Under the pieces are notes generated by a model. The model was not told the origin of the DNA. It saw only the letters and a list, made by a program, of their open reading frames with translations, and did no database searches. From positions 106,443-170,442 of the forward strand of contig BOKF01000015.1 of NCBI GenBank assembly GCA_016860845.1: DNA of 64,000 nt. Reading direction: 5' to 3'. Source of the stretch: Chloroflexota bacterium (GTDB lineage Bacteria > Chloroflexota > Anaerolineae > 4572-78 > J111). The first letter of the stretch is position 1. The number at the start of each line of letters is the position of its first letter. The position numbers and the translations under genes are program-made. Positions 35,131 through 44,655 of the stretch are shown piece after piece.

Positions 35131-36197
35131 GGTTTTACCACCACTTTAAGGGCGCCCCCCCGTCGCTCTATAACCGTTTCAAAGGCGGTATGAATTTGAT
35201 CAAGGGGAAAGGTGTGGGTCACTAATGGAGCAATGTCTATCGTCCCTCGGCTCAACAGGGCCAGAGCCTGGGCCAGCGAGCGCTCCCCCTCGGCCTTGGA
35301 CCCGGCGACGGTAATGTTCCACTGGACAATTTTGTTAACGTTCAAAGGGGCCGGTTCTTTGTAAATACCAACCAGGGCCAGGCGACCGTTCTTTTTGGTG
35401 TACTCCACGGCGGCTACGGCAGCCTGGGTGGTTCCGGCGCATTCCAGCACCGCGTCGGCGCCGATTCCGTTGGTTAAGGCCATCACCCGCTCCACCACAT
35501 CCACTTCTTTTATATTGATCCCAATATCTGCGCCCAATCTGCGCCCCATTTCCAGGCGTTCGGGCCGCGTGCCGGTCAGGATGATTGCCCCCGCGCCCAG
35601 CAGCCGGGCCATCACCACCGCCATCAAGCCAATCGCCCCCGGCCCGGAAACCACCACCATTTCCCCGGCCTGAATGCCGCCAATCCGCCGGATGCCATAG
35701 AGCGAAGTGGCGGCGGTCGTGATCAGCGTAGACACGTCAATCGGCATCTCATCCGGGATTTTGTAGATGGAATTAATATGGTTGCAGGCATACTCGGCAT
35801 AGCCGCCGTTGAAGCTAAAGCCGTAATGCCGGTGCCCTTTGGCGATATTGCCGTAATTCAGGCAAGTATTGTAAAGCCCATCGCGGCAGTTAGCGCAGAC
35901 CCCACAGCCTTTATGGGGTTCCACCGCCACCCGGTCGCCAATGGCAAATTCGGTGACGCCCTGCCCCAGGGCGGCGATGGTTCCGGCATACTCGTGGCCA
36001 AAGATAAATTCGCCGTAAGGCGGGTGGTTGGGCCAGCCATGGGCCAAAATCTTGGGGTCGGTGCCGCAAATGGCGCAGGCTTCTACCTTGATGATCACTT
36101 CGCCGGGGCCAGGCTCCGGCACGGGATAATCATTGACCAGCCGCATATCGCCTTCGCCAAAAAGGACAGCGGCTTTCATTGTTTTGGGAAGTGACAT
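35127..36197 (-). CDS. Zinc-dependent MDR alcohol/polyol dehydrogenase
   Basis: 356 residues. Catalytic zinc residues are in ICGTD (Cys) and GHEYAGT (His-Glu). The structural zinc site is CGVCANCRDGLYNTC. The Rossmann motif is VSGPGAIGLMAVV. It is similar to L-threonine, sorbitol or L-idonate dehydrogenases. It is paired with a second MDR gene 11 bases upstream and with a D-2-hydroxyacid dehydrogenase, suggesting stepwise oxidation of a polyol or sugar-derived substrate imported by the ABC system nearby. Confidence 0.9.
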   Translation of the reverse strand: MSLPKTMKAAVLFGEGDMRLVNDYPVPEPGPGEVIIKVEACAICGTDPKILAHGWPNHPPYGEFIFGHEYAGTIAALGQGVTEFAIGDRVAVEPHKGCGVCANCRDGLYNTCLNYGNIAKGHRHYGFSFNGGYAEYACNHINSIYKIPDEMPIDVSTLITTAATSLYGIRRIGGIQAGEMVVVSGPGAIGLMAVVMARLLGAGAIILTGTRPERLEMGRRLGADIGINIKEVDVVERVMALTNGIGADAVLECAGTTQAAVAAVEYTKKNGRLALVGIYKEPAPLNVNKIVQWNITVAGSKAEGERSLAQALALLSRGTIDIAPLVTHTFPLDQIHTAFETVIERRGGALKVVVKP

Positions 36198-36208
36198 TGA
36201 TTTGTCTC

Positions 36209-37255
36209 CTAAAAGGTAATCAATACTTTCATTGCGTGCTGACGATCTTCGGCCACGGCAAAGGCTTGAGCATACTCTTCAAACGGCAGCTTGTGGGTGA
36301 TGAGCTGCCGCGCTACTTCTGGATGGTTGAGGGTAAAATTCAGCACTGTTTCAAATTGGCCGGTGCCGCCCATACTGCCCATAATCCGGGCCGCTTTAAA
36401 GGTGATGGTCTTGAGACTGAATTCAATGGAAGGAATAAAGCCCAGGGCCATCACCGTACCCAGCGGGCGCAGCAGGTCAACCGCCCGCCGAAAGGCCGCC
36501 GCCGAGCCGGATGTTTCAAAAATGGCGTCGTAGCCGCGACCGGAGTAGAGGCCGCCGTAGCTGCCGGCATCGCCCGCACCGGCGGTGACATCGGTTAAAT
36601 CTGACGCCCCCAAGCTAATAGCTTTTTCGACCCGCGCCGGCACCAGGTCGAACAACTCGACGTGCTGGCACTCTTCAATGTATCTTAAGGCAAAAAAGCA
36701 GGCCAGGCCAATCGTGCCGCCGCCCATCACCAGAATCTTTTCCTGCTTAAGGTCCGGTCTGACCTCGGCTACCCGCCGCACGGCGTGGGCGCCCACGGCC
36801 AGGGGTTCGCTCAGGGCAACCAGGTCCAAATCTGCCGCCGGGTGCGCCCGGTAAACATACCGCTCGTCCTGCAAGAAAAACTGCCGGGAAGCCCCATTCA
36901 TGGTAATCCCAAACTTTTCGATGGACTTGCATAAATTTTTATCGCGAGCACAAAATTCGCACTCCCCGCAAAAGATCGAGCAATCGCCGGTCACTTTGTC
37001 GCCCAGCTTAACTTTCGTGACCACCGGTCCCACCGCCTCCACAATGCCCGACCATTCATGCCCAAAATAGATCGGGTAATTCTTCGGGCCTTCATATTTG
37101 CCGCTGTACAGCGACATATCTGAGCCGCACAACCCGACCGCATGGGTTTTGATAAGGACTTGCCGGCCGGTCGGCTCCACCACCGGTTCGGCGATGATGG
37201 CGGCTTCTCTGCCGCCGTGCAGCACAATTCCCTTTGCTTCAATCATGCTCAACAC
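36209..37255 (-). CDS. Zinc-dependent MDR dehydrogenase (second copy)
   Basis: 348 residues. Catalytic-zinc motif LCGSDMSLY and GHEWSGIV, structural Cys cluster CGECEFCARDKNLC, and cofactor motif VMGGGTIGLACF. It is clearly diverged from its neighbour, so the two probably act on different intermediates. An ATG at 37246 (MIEAKG) is an alternative start. The gene begins 2 bases after the hydroxyacid dehydrogenase stop. Confidence 0.9.
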   Translation of the reverse strand: MLSMIEAKGIVLHGGREAAIIAEPVVEPTGRQVLIKTHAVGLCGSDMSLYSGKYEGPKNYPIYFGHEWSGIVEAVGPVVTKVKLGDKVTGDCSIFCGECEFCARDKNLCKSIEKFGITMNGASRQFFLQDERYVYRAHPAADLDLVALSEPLAVGAHAVRRVAEVRPDLKQEKILVMGGGTIGLACFFALRYIEECQHVELFDLVPARVEKAISLGASDLTDVTAGAGDAGSYGGLYSGRGYDAIFETSGSAAAFRRAVDLLRPLGTVMALGFIPSIEFSLKTITFKAARIMGSMGGTGQFETVLNFTLNHPEVARQLITHKLPFEEYAQAFAVAEDRQHAMKVLITF

Positions 37256-37257
37256 TC

Positions 37258-38196
37258 CTAAGCCACCCGGTTGATAGGTTCACCGGCCTGCCACATGCGC
37301 ACATTTTCAAGGGTAATCTGCATAATCCGGTCCCGCGCCTCTTCGGTGTACCAGCCCAGGTGGGGGGTAATGACGACATTGGCCTCGCCAAAGTCGTGAT
37401 AGACGGTCCGCTCATCCTCCAATACATCCAGCCCCGCCCCGCGCAGCCGGCCTGAAGCCAGGGCTTCCTTTAAGGCAGCCGTATCCACCAGGGGGCCGCG
37501 GGAGGTGTTGACCAGAATAGCGCCTGGTTTGACCTGAGCCAGCGTCTCTGCGTTAATCAAGTGACGGCTGCTCTCCAGCAGGGGCACATGAATGGTGATA
37601 AAATCGGAGGCAGCCAGCAGTTCATTTAAGGGAAGATAGCGAAACCCCAATTCAACGGCCAGATCTTCGTTTGGCGTCACGTCAAAGGCGACCACCTGCA
37701 TGCCAAAGCCTTTGCCAATCCGGCAGCTATGCCGGCCAATGCGGCCGGTGCCAATCACGCCCAGGGTTTTTTGGTAAAGTTCTACCCCGCCAAGCCCGGT
37801 ATCATCAAAACGCTTGATCTGCCCGTAGCGCTGGTGGCCTCTGCAAATATTGCGCGCCACCGCCAGCATCAAACCAAAAGCGTGCTCGGCGATCATATGC
37901 GCGCCGTAGTTCGGCACATGGCAAACGACAATCCCGCGTTTCTTGGCAGCCTCCAGATCAATGTGCTCATAGCCCGCCGAGCGGGTGACAATCAGTTTGA
38001 GCCTGGGGCAGGCATCCATCACGTTTGCCGTTATCCTGCCAAACTGGTCACGCATCAAAAGAATATCGGCCTGCTGGGTAGCCCGGATGATTTGAGCTGC
38101 GGTGGTAGCGGGCGGAAAAATCTCAAACTCACAGCCATCCAAATGGATATCTTCTCTATTCTCAAATACGAAATCTAAAAATGTGACTTTGTACAT
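37258..38196 (-). CDS. D-2-hydroxyacid dehydrogenase
   Basis: 312 residues of the D-isomer-specific 2-hydroxyacid dehydrogenase family (NAD-dependent). Cofactor motif GTGRIGRHSCRIGKG. The catalytic triad is the Arg in NTSRGPLVD, the Glu in DVLEDE and the His in ITPHLGW. It oxidises or reduces a 2-hydroxy/2-keto acid such as glycerate, lactate or a sugar acid. It is embedded between the corrinoid protein gene and the two zinc dehydrogenases, all within a few tens of bases. Confidence 0.9.
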   Translation of the reverse strand: MYKVTFLDFVFENREDIHLDGCEFEIFPPATTAAQIIRATQQADILLMRDQFGRITANVMDACPRLKLIVTRSAGYEHIDLEAAKKRGIVVCHVPNYGAHMIAEHAFGLMLAVARNICRGHQRYGQIKRFDDTGLGGVELYQKTLGVIGTGRIGRHSCRIGKGFGMQVVAFDVTPNEDLAVELGFRYLPLNELLAASDFITIHVPLLESSRHLINAETLAQVKPGAILVNTSRGPLVDTAALKEALASGRLRGAGLDVLEDERTVYHDFGEANVVITPHLGWYTEEARDRIMQITLENVRMWQAGEPINRVA

Positions 38197-38219
38197 TTAG
38201 AATGCCTCGGGTGCTGCCC

Positions 38220-38855
38220 CTAGGCCAGACCCAGCAGGTTTTTGGCCATCCGGGCCACGCTGCCGGCATCGGGCGCAAAACCGTCTGCGCCGACTTTATT
38301 GGCAAAATCCTGGGTGATGGGTGCGCCCCCAATGATTACCTTCACTTTGTCCCGCACCCCGGCCTCGGTCAAGGCCCGAATGGTGTCGCTAATCGAGGCG
38401 ACCGTTGTGGTCAACAGGGCCGACATACCGAGCAAATCAGGCTCATGCTGCTTGACCGCTTCGACAAACTTTTCGGGAGCCACGTCGTTGCCCAGGTCAA
38501 TGATCTGGAAGCCGGCCCCCTCCAGCATCATCGCCACCAGATTCTTGCCAATGTCGTGCAGGTCCCCAGCCACGGTGCCGATGACAACCTTGCCCAGCGT
38601 TTTGACCTCCGCCTGAACCAGCAGCGGTTTCAAAATTTCCAGGGCTTTCTGCATGGCCCGGGCGGCGATGAGCATTTCCGGGACAAATTTTTCGCCGGAC
38701 TCAAACAAGCGGCCGACCTCAGTCATGGCCGGGATGCATGCCTGGTGCAGGATATCCACGGCCGGAACGCCGGCCTCAATGGCCGCCTGGGTTTCGGCGG
38801 CGGCCGCTTTGGCGTTGCCCTTTAAGACAGCTTCATAGATGGTTTCTAAGCTCAT
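38220..38855 (-). CDS. Corrinoid (B12-binding) methyltransferase protein
   Basis: 211 residues. An N-terminal helical cap (to about 85) precedes a Rossmann B12-binding domain with the base-off signature D-x-H-x-x-G (Asp98, His100 in DLHDIGKNLV), GNDV and S-x-L...GGAPI. It is the methyl shuttle of MtbC/MttC/MtoC-type systems: it accepts a methyl group from a substrate methyltransferase and passes it to a pterin methyltransferase. It lies directly downstream of three URO-D-family genes. A period-7 leader precedes the ATG (GGAGG just upstream). Confidence 0.93.
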   Translation of the reverse strand: MSLETIYEAVLKGNAKAAAAETQAAIEAGVPAVDILHQACIPAMTEVGRLFESGEKFVPEMLIAARAMQKALEILKPLLVQAEVKTLGKVVIGTVAGDLHDIGKNLVAMMLEGAGFQIIDLGNDVAPEKFVEAVKQHEPDLLGMSALLTTTVASISDTIRALTEAGVRDKVKVIIGGAPITQDFANKVGADGFAPDAGSVARMAKNLLGLA

Positions 38856-38859
38856 GGTT

Positions 38860-38952
38860 ACTGATCCTCCTTGTAGAAAATAAACAGTAGACGGTAGACA
38901 GGATACTATATTCCTGCAACTTTGCCACTTTGTTACCTTGTCATTGATTGAT
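38860..38952 (-). repeat. Period-7 leader repeat before the corrinoid protein gene
   Basis: Read on the minus strand: GTTGCAGG, then ATAGTATCC, then heptamers GTCTACC GTCTACT GTTTATT TTCTACA AGGAGGA, ending at the ATG. The order (GTTGCAG block, TATCC, GTCTACC units, ribosome site) is the same as before tyrosine phenol-lyase. Confidence 0.7.
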
Positions 38953-38981
38953 TTTGCATCTTCCGGGGTTAGCCCCAGCTT

Positions 38982-40127
38982 TTAATACACGCCGTAGCTC
39001 TTCCAGGCTTCCCACATGGCCATGATGTTTTCGGGCGGCACATTGGCCTGGATGTCATGCACGGTGGCAAAGATGAAGCCGCCGCCGGGAGCCAGGGCCT
39101 CGATGTTCCGTTTTACATCCGCTTTAACTTCTTCCGGGGTGCCGCTGCCCAGGACTCCCTGGGTGTCAACGCCCGCCCCCCAGAAGACTAAATCCCGGCC
39201 AAACTCTTGTTTAAGGGATTTAAGCTCCATATTGGCCGCGGTGAACTGGACGGGATTCAGAATATCCATGCCGGCGTCAATTAAATCGCCGATCAGGGGC
39301 CGAACCGCGCCGTCGGTGTGATAGAACAGCTTGGACGGGGTATGATCTTTGATGAAATGGAACAGTTTTTTGTGCCAGGGTTTGACGACACTGCGATAGG
39401 TGTCGGGTGAAAATAACAAGGCTTTCTGCCCGGCTAAATCGTCATGCTCACAAACCACATCCACCCCATCCCCTAAATTTGGCAATACCTGTTCCCAGTA
39501 GGCTTGTTTGAACTCCACCAGCCGCTCCAGCATGTAGGCTACAAACTCGTGGTTAAGGGCCAGGTCTATATAAAATTGTTCATAGCCTCTCAGCCAGGCA
39601 TATATTTCCAGAATGCCGGCCCCTGTCCCCGCCATCACCACTGCTTTGCCCCGCTGGCGGGCGGCTTCAACCTCAGACCGCACGTTTTGATAACGCCGCT
39701 CATTCAACGGGTTGGGGAGTTGGTAGGCACTGAAGTCGGCCAGGGTTTCGGCCTTGGCCAGGGGATGGTGGTACATGTCGTAGTAAAAGCCGCCTTTTTT
39801 GGGTTTTTTCCAGCCGATACCCCACTCATCCGTAAACGCCTCGTAAGCCCCTTCATCCCGAAAGATCAGTTCGTAGTCAGAGGGAGCCTGGGGCATGACA
39901 AAGGCAAAATCTGTTTCCAGGCGGTCGGCTACATCGGTTTCAAAGCGGGCCAACTGTTCCGCTACAAAAATAATTTGTGACTCCCGCTCCGGCAGATTTA
40001 AATATCTGCGCAGGTTAGTATAGGCCGTCGCATGCATTTGCGAGACGCCGGTCCCCGCTATATCCAGCGGCACATGGTCGGCTTCCTGGTGATTCAGAGC
40101 CAATTTGACTCGTTCGCGAGAATTCAT
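38982..40127 (-). CDS. URO-D/MtaA-family protein, methyltransferase I candidate 1
   Basis: 381 residues of the uroporphyrinogen-decarboxylase superfamily, in the methyltransferase branch. Start MNSRERVKLALNHQEADHVP. Conserved late blocks are GDLIDAGMDILNPVQ and FWGAGVDTQGVL. Where zinc MtaA/CmuA proteins have H-x-C, this protein has His270-Thr-Asp272, so it either binds metal differently or uses another chemistry. With the corrinoid protein 126 bases downstream it is a candidate substrate:corrinoid methyltransferase (MtvB/MtoB-like). Confidence 0.85.
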   Translation of the reverse strand: MNSRERVKLALNHQEADHVPLDIAGTGVSQMHATAYTNLRRYLNLPERESQIIFVAEQLARFETDVADRLETDFAFVMPQAPSDYELIFRDEGAYEAFTDEWGIGWKKPKKGGFYYDMYHHPLAKAETLADFSAYQLPNPLNERRYQNVRSEVEAARQRGKAVVMAGTGAGILEIYAWLRGYEQFYIDLALNHEFVAYMLERLVEFKQAYWEQVLPNLGDGVDVVCEHDDLAGQKALLFSPDTYRSVVKPWHKKLFHFIKDHTPSKLFYHTDGAVRPLIGDLIDAGMDILNPVQFTAANMELKSLKQEFGRDLVFWGAGVDTQGVLGSGTPEEVKADVKRNIEALAPGGGFIFATVHDIQANVPPENIMAMWEAWKSYGVY

Positions 40128-40186
40128 GATTCGTCTCCAATGAGTTTATTATACAGCTTCTCTTTTCTGATCGTTCTTCAAGTAAT

Positions 40187-41284
40187 CTACACTTCCAGGT
40201 TTCCATCCCGATACTCGCCGTATCTGCGGCAAGCCCAGTAGAAAATCATCGTGTTATCTACGGATCGGGGATTGGGTTGCACATTGTGGGAAGAACTGAT
40301 GATGAATCCGCCGTCCCGGCCATAGATGTCGAGTTTCTCCCGAACCTCTGCCACCACGTCCGCCGGGGTGCCGAAGGGGATCGTATGCTGCACATTGATA
40401 CCGCCCCAGAAGGACAGTTTGTCGCCGAACTCACGCTTCAGGCGTCGATCATCCATAGTTTCAGGCTGAATCGGATTGAGGATGTCCAGGCCGACGTCAA
40501 TCAAATCGGGGATGATCGGCTCGACGTGACCATCCGTGTGGAAGGCGAAGATGATATCGCTGCGAATCTTACGCCACTCCCGAAAGAGATAATCATATCT
40601 GGGTTTGAGGTATTTGCGAAAGAGCTGGGGGGAGATGAGCATGTTGCGCTGGGCCCCTACGTCATCTCCGATGTACAGGATGTCAACACCAAGCTCGATG
40701 AGCTTCTTGCCCACTTTGAAGTGGTATTGCACCAGCTTATCCATCAACTCGTTGACGAAATCCTCGTTGTCGTAGAGATCCATCATAAGCTGGCTTATGC
40801 CGCGCAGCATTTGAGCACCTTCAAAGACGGTGCAGGTGACGCCTCCCACAATGGCATGCGTGTCTCCATACTTGGCGATGCTCTTTTCATAATCTGCGAA
40901 CTGTTTCTGGATTGTGGGCTGCTGGTCCGGGTCTGGAAATTGATACGAAGACCAGACATCCAGATCTGCCAACGGACGCTTCACAATCTCCGCGTACGCG
41001 CCACCAGGATAGGGGATGATTTTCTTGACCATCCCAAAATCGTCAATATACTCGTCGCCTACTTTCTCGCTGAAAGTGATGTCATAGGCATTGACGACCC
41101 CCATCTCTTTGGTACAGAGCAGATCATGGCCCAGGGCAACCTCTAAGTCGAATTTGTCCTGTGAATCGACGCCCACAATGCGGGCCAACTCGGCCGCGAT
41201 CTCGGGCGTGTACCTGTTGGTAACCGGCACCCGGTCTGCTGATTTGTGATCCAATACGGTGAGCACCCTCTCTTTTGAGTTCAT
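40187..41284 (-). CDS. URO-D/MtaA-family protein, methyltransferase I candidate 2
   Basis: 365 residues from the ATG at 41284; the frame reaches 41347 but only inside a mobile repeat. Start MNSKERVLTVLDHKSADRVP. It has the same late blocks as its neighbours (PDLIDVGLDILNPIQ; FWGGINVQH) and, like candidate 1, a His249-Thr-Asp251 motif instead of H-x-C. Sequence divergence from candidate 1 suggests distinct methyl donors. A MITE separates it from candidate 3 upstream. Confidence 0.85.
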   Translation of the reverse strand: MNSKERVLTVLDHKSADRVPVTNRYTPEIAAELARIVGVDSQDKFDLEVALGHDLLCTKEMGVVNAYDITFSEKVGDEYIDDFGMVKKIIPYPGGAYAEIVKRPLADLDVWSSYQFPDPDQQPTIQKQFADYEKSIAKYGDTHAIVGGVTCTVFEGAQMLRGISQLMMDLYDNEDFVNELMDKLVQYHFKVGKKLIELGVDILYIGDDVGAQRNMLISPQLFRKYLKPRYDYLFREWRKIRSDIIFAFHTDGHVEPIIPDLIDVGLDILNPIQPETMDDRRLKREFGDKLSFWGGINVQHTIPFGTPADVVAEVREKLDIYGRDGGFIISSSHNVQPNPRSVDNTMIFYWACRRYGEYRDGNLEV

Positions 41285-41315
41285 AATCAATCTCTTTCTT
41301 GATGCAGTTAAGTGA

Positions 41316-41461
41316 CAGGACTTACGCGGTGAGCCTAAGTATGTCATTTCGACCGGAGCGGAGCGGAGGGAGAAATCCCTAATGCCTCGTCTTGCAAGAG
41401 CCGCTTTGAGGGATTTCTCGCTCCTATCGTCGCTCGAAATGACATGACCGCGTAACTCCTG
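41316..41461. mobile_element. 146-bp MITE with target duplication
   Basis: Ends are CAGGACTTACGCGGT (41316-41330) and its inverted partner at 41447-41461, 15 bp with one mismatch. They are flanked by an 8-bp direct repeat TTAAGTGA (41308-41315 and 41462-41469), a clear target-site duplication. Inside is a second long palindrome (ATGTCATTTCGA / TCGAAATGACAT, and GAGAAATCCCT / AGGGATTTCTC). There is no coding capacity, so mobilisation would be in trans. Confidence 0.85.
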
Positions 41462-41561
41462 TTAAGTGATAGTCAAGATCAACGGCTAGGGCGAGTTCAT
41501 CTTGGCTGAATTGCCCCCTTCGACCACACCGATGTTTCCTAATACAGTTATGCTGTCGTCG

Positions 41562-42836
41562 CTAAGTCAGAGGATAATGGCCGTGTTCGCGTACTGTTTC
41601 ATACATAGCCAGTACGTTCTCGATGGGACTCTTAGGCTGGACATTGTGAATCGTATTAAAGACGAAGCCGCCGCCAGGCCCAAAAATCTTGAGCCGTTCC
41701 AGCACCTCCTTGCGCACATCATCGGGCGAGCCGTTGGGCAGGGTTTGCTGGGTATCCACGCCGCCGCCCCAAAAGACCACCCGTTTGCCAAAGCGAGCTT
41801 TCAATTCGCGCGGGTCCATCAGCGCTGCCGAACATTGAACCGGGTTGAGGATGTCGAAGCCGGCCTCGAGGAAATCGTCAATCAGGGCGATCACCGAACC
41901 GCAGGAGTGAACGAAGGTTTTCCAGGTGGTGTGCTGGTGAATCCAGTCGTTGACCCGCCGGTGAAACGGCATAAACAACTCGCGGTAAGTCTGGCGAGAA
42001 ACCATCGGCCCGCTTTGCATGCCAAAGTCGGTGGCCGAGACCAGGGCAACCGTCACCCGGTTGCCGACAACCTCATAGAGCCTGGCCAGGTTAGCCAAAC
42101 CAATCTCGCACTGGCGCTCGAAGACACTGTAAATATAATCCTGCCGGGCGACGGTGCTCATGTACCATTCGGCCACATCCCGAATGCCCTTGGGCTGCTT
42201 AAGCCAGGGGGCCGGCACCAGGGCAATATCGCCAAAGCCGGTGTTGGCAAAGTCGGCAAAGATAGCCTGGTCGGTTTCTTCAGACAGCCGTTGGACTTCA
42301 GCCTGGAAGTAGGCCAAGTCTTCGTCCGATATGGGTTTAAATTCCTCCATATTGTCTTCGGGGTTCAGGTTGTCGTCGTCAATGGGTCCCTGGCGGATGA
42401 TGGCATCGAAGTACCAGCCGTTTTTGGGCATCCGGCCGCTTGGCGGCACCGATTCGTCCCCCTCCGGGTACATAAGGATGTCGCCGTTGGGTTCAGGGTC
42501 GGTGTTGAAGCCGGCGGGAACCAAAACCGGCGTGCCGTCGAACATCTGCCACGGCTTCCAGCCCTCATTTTTGAAGCCAAACATGGTTCTGGGACTGCGC
42601 AGTGTCGCCACATCCACCCCCAGGGCATGTTGAAGGTCAGGCTTGATTTCGCCCAACATCTGGTAGGGTTCGACCACTTTGACCGGCGTGCCGAGGGCGT
42701 CCAGGCCCAAGGCCTGCCGTAGTTTATAAACGATGCTGACGTGCATACACGTCACTACGCTGCCGCCCAGGTCCAGGGGGACGCGGTCCGGTTCTTTGTG
42801 ATTGAGGGCCAGGCTGACCCGTTCTCTTGAATTCAT
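41562..42836 (-). CDS. URO-D/MtaA-family protein, methyltransferase I candidate 3
   Basis: 424 residues, the longest of the three. Start MNSRERVSLALNHKEPDRVP. It keeps a zinc-type motif His310-Ser-Cys312 (FVHSCGS) and a further Cys in PVQCSAAL, matching the ligand pattern of MtaA/CmuA enzymes. It has an acidic insert near residues 135-160 (DDDNLNPEDNMEE). It begins 21 bases after an ABC permease gene ends, physically joining import and methyl transfer in one transcript. Substrate unknown. Confidence 0.87.
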   Translation of the reverse strand: MNSRERVSLALNHKEPDRVPLDLGGSVVTCMHVSIVYKLRQALGLDALGTPVKVVEPYQMLGEIKPDLQHALGVDVATLRSPRTMFGFKNEGWKPWQMFDGTPVLVPAGFNTDPEPNGDILMYPEGDESVPPSGRMPKNGWYFDAIIRQGPIDDDNLNPEDNMEEFKPISDEDLAYFQAEVQRLSEETDQAIFADFANTGFGDIALVPAPWLKQPKGIRDVAEWYMSTVARQDYIYSVFERQCEIGLANLARLYEVVGNRVTVALVSATDFGMQSGPMVSRQTYRELFMPFHRRVNDWIHQHTTWKTFVHSCGSVIALIDDFLEAGFDILNPVQCSAALMDPRELKARFGKRVVFWGGGVDTQQTLPNGSPDDVRKEVLERLKIFGPGGGFVFNTIHNVQPKSPIENVLAMYETVREHGHYPLT

Positions 42837-42857
42837 TGTTATCCTCTTAAATAATCT

Positions 42858-43835
42858 CTACGTTGCCAGCTTTGATACCAGACGCACCAGGCTGCGATCG
42901 GCCAGACTGACGAGAACTACAATCAGTCCAAGCAGCAAAATAAACCACTGGGGGTCCATACCTTTGATGACCAGATAGCTCTGAATCCCGGAGAGAATAA
43001 AAGCCCCTAGTAACGTGCCCACCAGTGAAGTGCGTCCTCCGAGCAAAGCAGTGCCACCCAAAACGACCGCGGCGATGGCTTGCAGTTCCCTTTGACGCCC
43101 CAAGGTGCCATCCGCATAGCTCAAATCACCTGCCTCAAGGATACCGGCCAGACCGGCCAGGAAAGCGCAGGCGATGTAGGCCCCCCACTTGGTCCACATC
43201 ACATTCACCCCGCGCGAGTGAGCGCTTGCAGTATTACCCCCTACCGCCAAAAGCCAGTTGCCGATGGGGGTCCAGAACAGAACATATTGCAGAAGAAGAA
43301 AAATCACCAGGGCCCAGACCAGGGCGTTATTGTAATCAAGAATGCTGGACCTACCAAAGAGCTGGTAAATCGGATTGGCCCGCATCGTCTCCCCCGCGTT
43401 ATAATGAGATACTGTTTGAGTTGCGGCTAAGGCCAATCCCCGAAAAACAAAATAACTCCCTAGGGTAACAACGAGCGAAGAGACTCGGTAATAAGCAACG
43501 ATAAAACCATTCAGGCTGCCAATTATTAGAGCTACTCCAAGCGCGATCAAAATTGCCAGAGGGGCGCCAACATGGGGTCCAGTGGCGATGTAGATAATAC
43601 CAACAATGCCAAAAATCGAGCCCACAGAAATGTCAATTTCACCAGTGGTAATCACCAAGGCCTCACCAAAGGCTATGATCGCCAGAATTGAAGTGACCCG
43701 CAGGACTTCGCGCATGTTGGCCTGTGACAGCCAGACGCCCTGCGAAGTGGCGGTGAAGCCTACGATGAGCAAAAGGGTGATAATAGCTACCCCGATCTCA
43801 GTACGTTTACGTAAAATACGCATCATCTGTAGCAT
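42858..43835 (-). CDS. Sugar-type ABC transporter permease (RbsC family), subunit B
   Basis: 325 residues, about ten helices, with the RbsC-family blocks EIDISVGSIFG and LGGTALLGGRTSLVGTLLGAF. It probably forms a heterodimer with the second permease at 44656-45636. The gene follows the ATPase by 6 bases and precedes a methyltransferase gene by 21 bases. Confidence 0.92.
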   Translation of the reverse strand: MLQMMRILRKRTEIGVAIITLLLIVGFTATSQGVWLSQANMREVLRVTSILAIIAFGEALVITTGEIDISVGSIFGIVGIIYIATGPHVGAPLAILIALGVALIIGSLNGFIVAYYRVSSLVVTLGSYFVFRGLALAATQTVSHYNAGETMRANPIYQLFGRSSILDYNNALVWALVIFLLLQYVLFWTPIGNWLLAVGGNTASAHSRGVNVMWTKWGAYIACAFLAGLAGILEAGDLSYADGTLGRQRELQAIAAVVLGGTALLGGRTSLVGTLLGAFILSGIQSYLVIKGMDPQWFILLLGLIVVLVSLADRSLVRLVSKLAT

Positions 43836-43841
43836 AACACC

Positions 43842-44639
43842 CTACCCCTTACTGATTTCGCGGCCGCCGTCACGGATGATCTGTTCCAGCGCTTCGGCTG
43901 GCATTGCCTCTTTGGGCGTGTCCATGACTTTGCGTCCGTTTTCCAGGATGACGATACGGTCAGCCAAGCGATGCACCTGAAAAATATCGTGGGTAATATA
44001 AATAACCAGCAATCCCTGGTCTCTAAGTTGCAGGGCCAAATCGTTCACATGGGCGCGTTCACGCACCGACAGGTGATTGGTCGGCTCATCCATAATGAGG
44101 ACCCGGTTGCGAAAGTCTACCGCTCGGCCAATCTTGAACGATTGGCGTTCCCCACCTGACAACAGCCCCGTCTCATCGTCAACGTCAACCCCCTCCCGCA
44201 GCCCAAAATTACGAATAACTTTGTTGCTGGCTTCACGCATTGTGGCAAAATCCAGCACGGGCAGGATGCCCAGCCAGCGTTTAACCGGTTCCCGCCCCAG
44301 GTAGTAGTTGCGGGCCACCGACAGATTATCGCACAGCCCCACGGTTTGGGAGATGGTCTCGATGCCCAGGTCAATAGCCAATTTGGGATGAAAACGGGTA
44401 ATCCGTTGGCCGTCAAAATAAACCTCACCAGAGGTGGGGACATATATCCCGGACAAAATATTAATCAAGGTGGTTTTACCGGCGCCGTTATCGCCCACCA
44501 GTCCAACCAATTCACCCTCATAGAAATTGATACTCACATTTGATAATGCTTTAACCGTTCCAAAATTCAGATCAATATTCTTCATTTCTATCAAGGGAGT
44601 TCGTGGTTCGCTCATGTTATTTCTTTCTCTTGTATTCAT
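43842..44639 (-). CDS. Sugar-type ABC transporter ATPase, single nucleotide-binding domain
   Basis: 265 residues. Walker A GDNGAGKTT, Q-loop region, signature LSGGERQS, Walker B VLIMDEPTNHL and the switch His in YITHD. Unlike RbsA-type ATPases (about 500 residues) it has one domain, so it should dimerise, as in FrcA-like systems. It is flanked by two different permease genes. Confidence 0.92.
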   Translation of the reverse strand: MNTRERNNMSEPRTPLIEMKNIDLNFGTVKALSNVSINFYEGELVGLVGDNGAGKTTLINILSGIYVPTSGEVYFDGQRITRFHPKLAIDLGIETISQTVGLCDNLSVARNYYLGREPVKRWLGILPVLDFATMREASNKVIRNFGLREGVDVDDETGLLSGGERQSFKIGRAVDFRNRVLIMDEPTNHLSVRERAHVNDLALQLRDQGLLVIYITHDIFQVHRLADRIVILENGRKVMDTPKEAMPAEALEQIIRDGGREISKG

Positions 44640-44655
44640 TGTTTCTCACCGCCTC

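Noticed and set aside
41502..42722. Plus-strand open frame of over 400 codons across methyltransferase candidate 3
   Set aside because: It is antisense to a recognisable URO-D-family gene and its composition (His/Gly/Val rich, no motifs) is typical of a shadow in GC-biased DNA.
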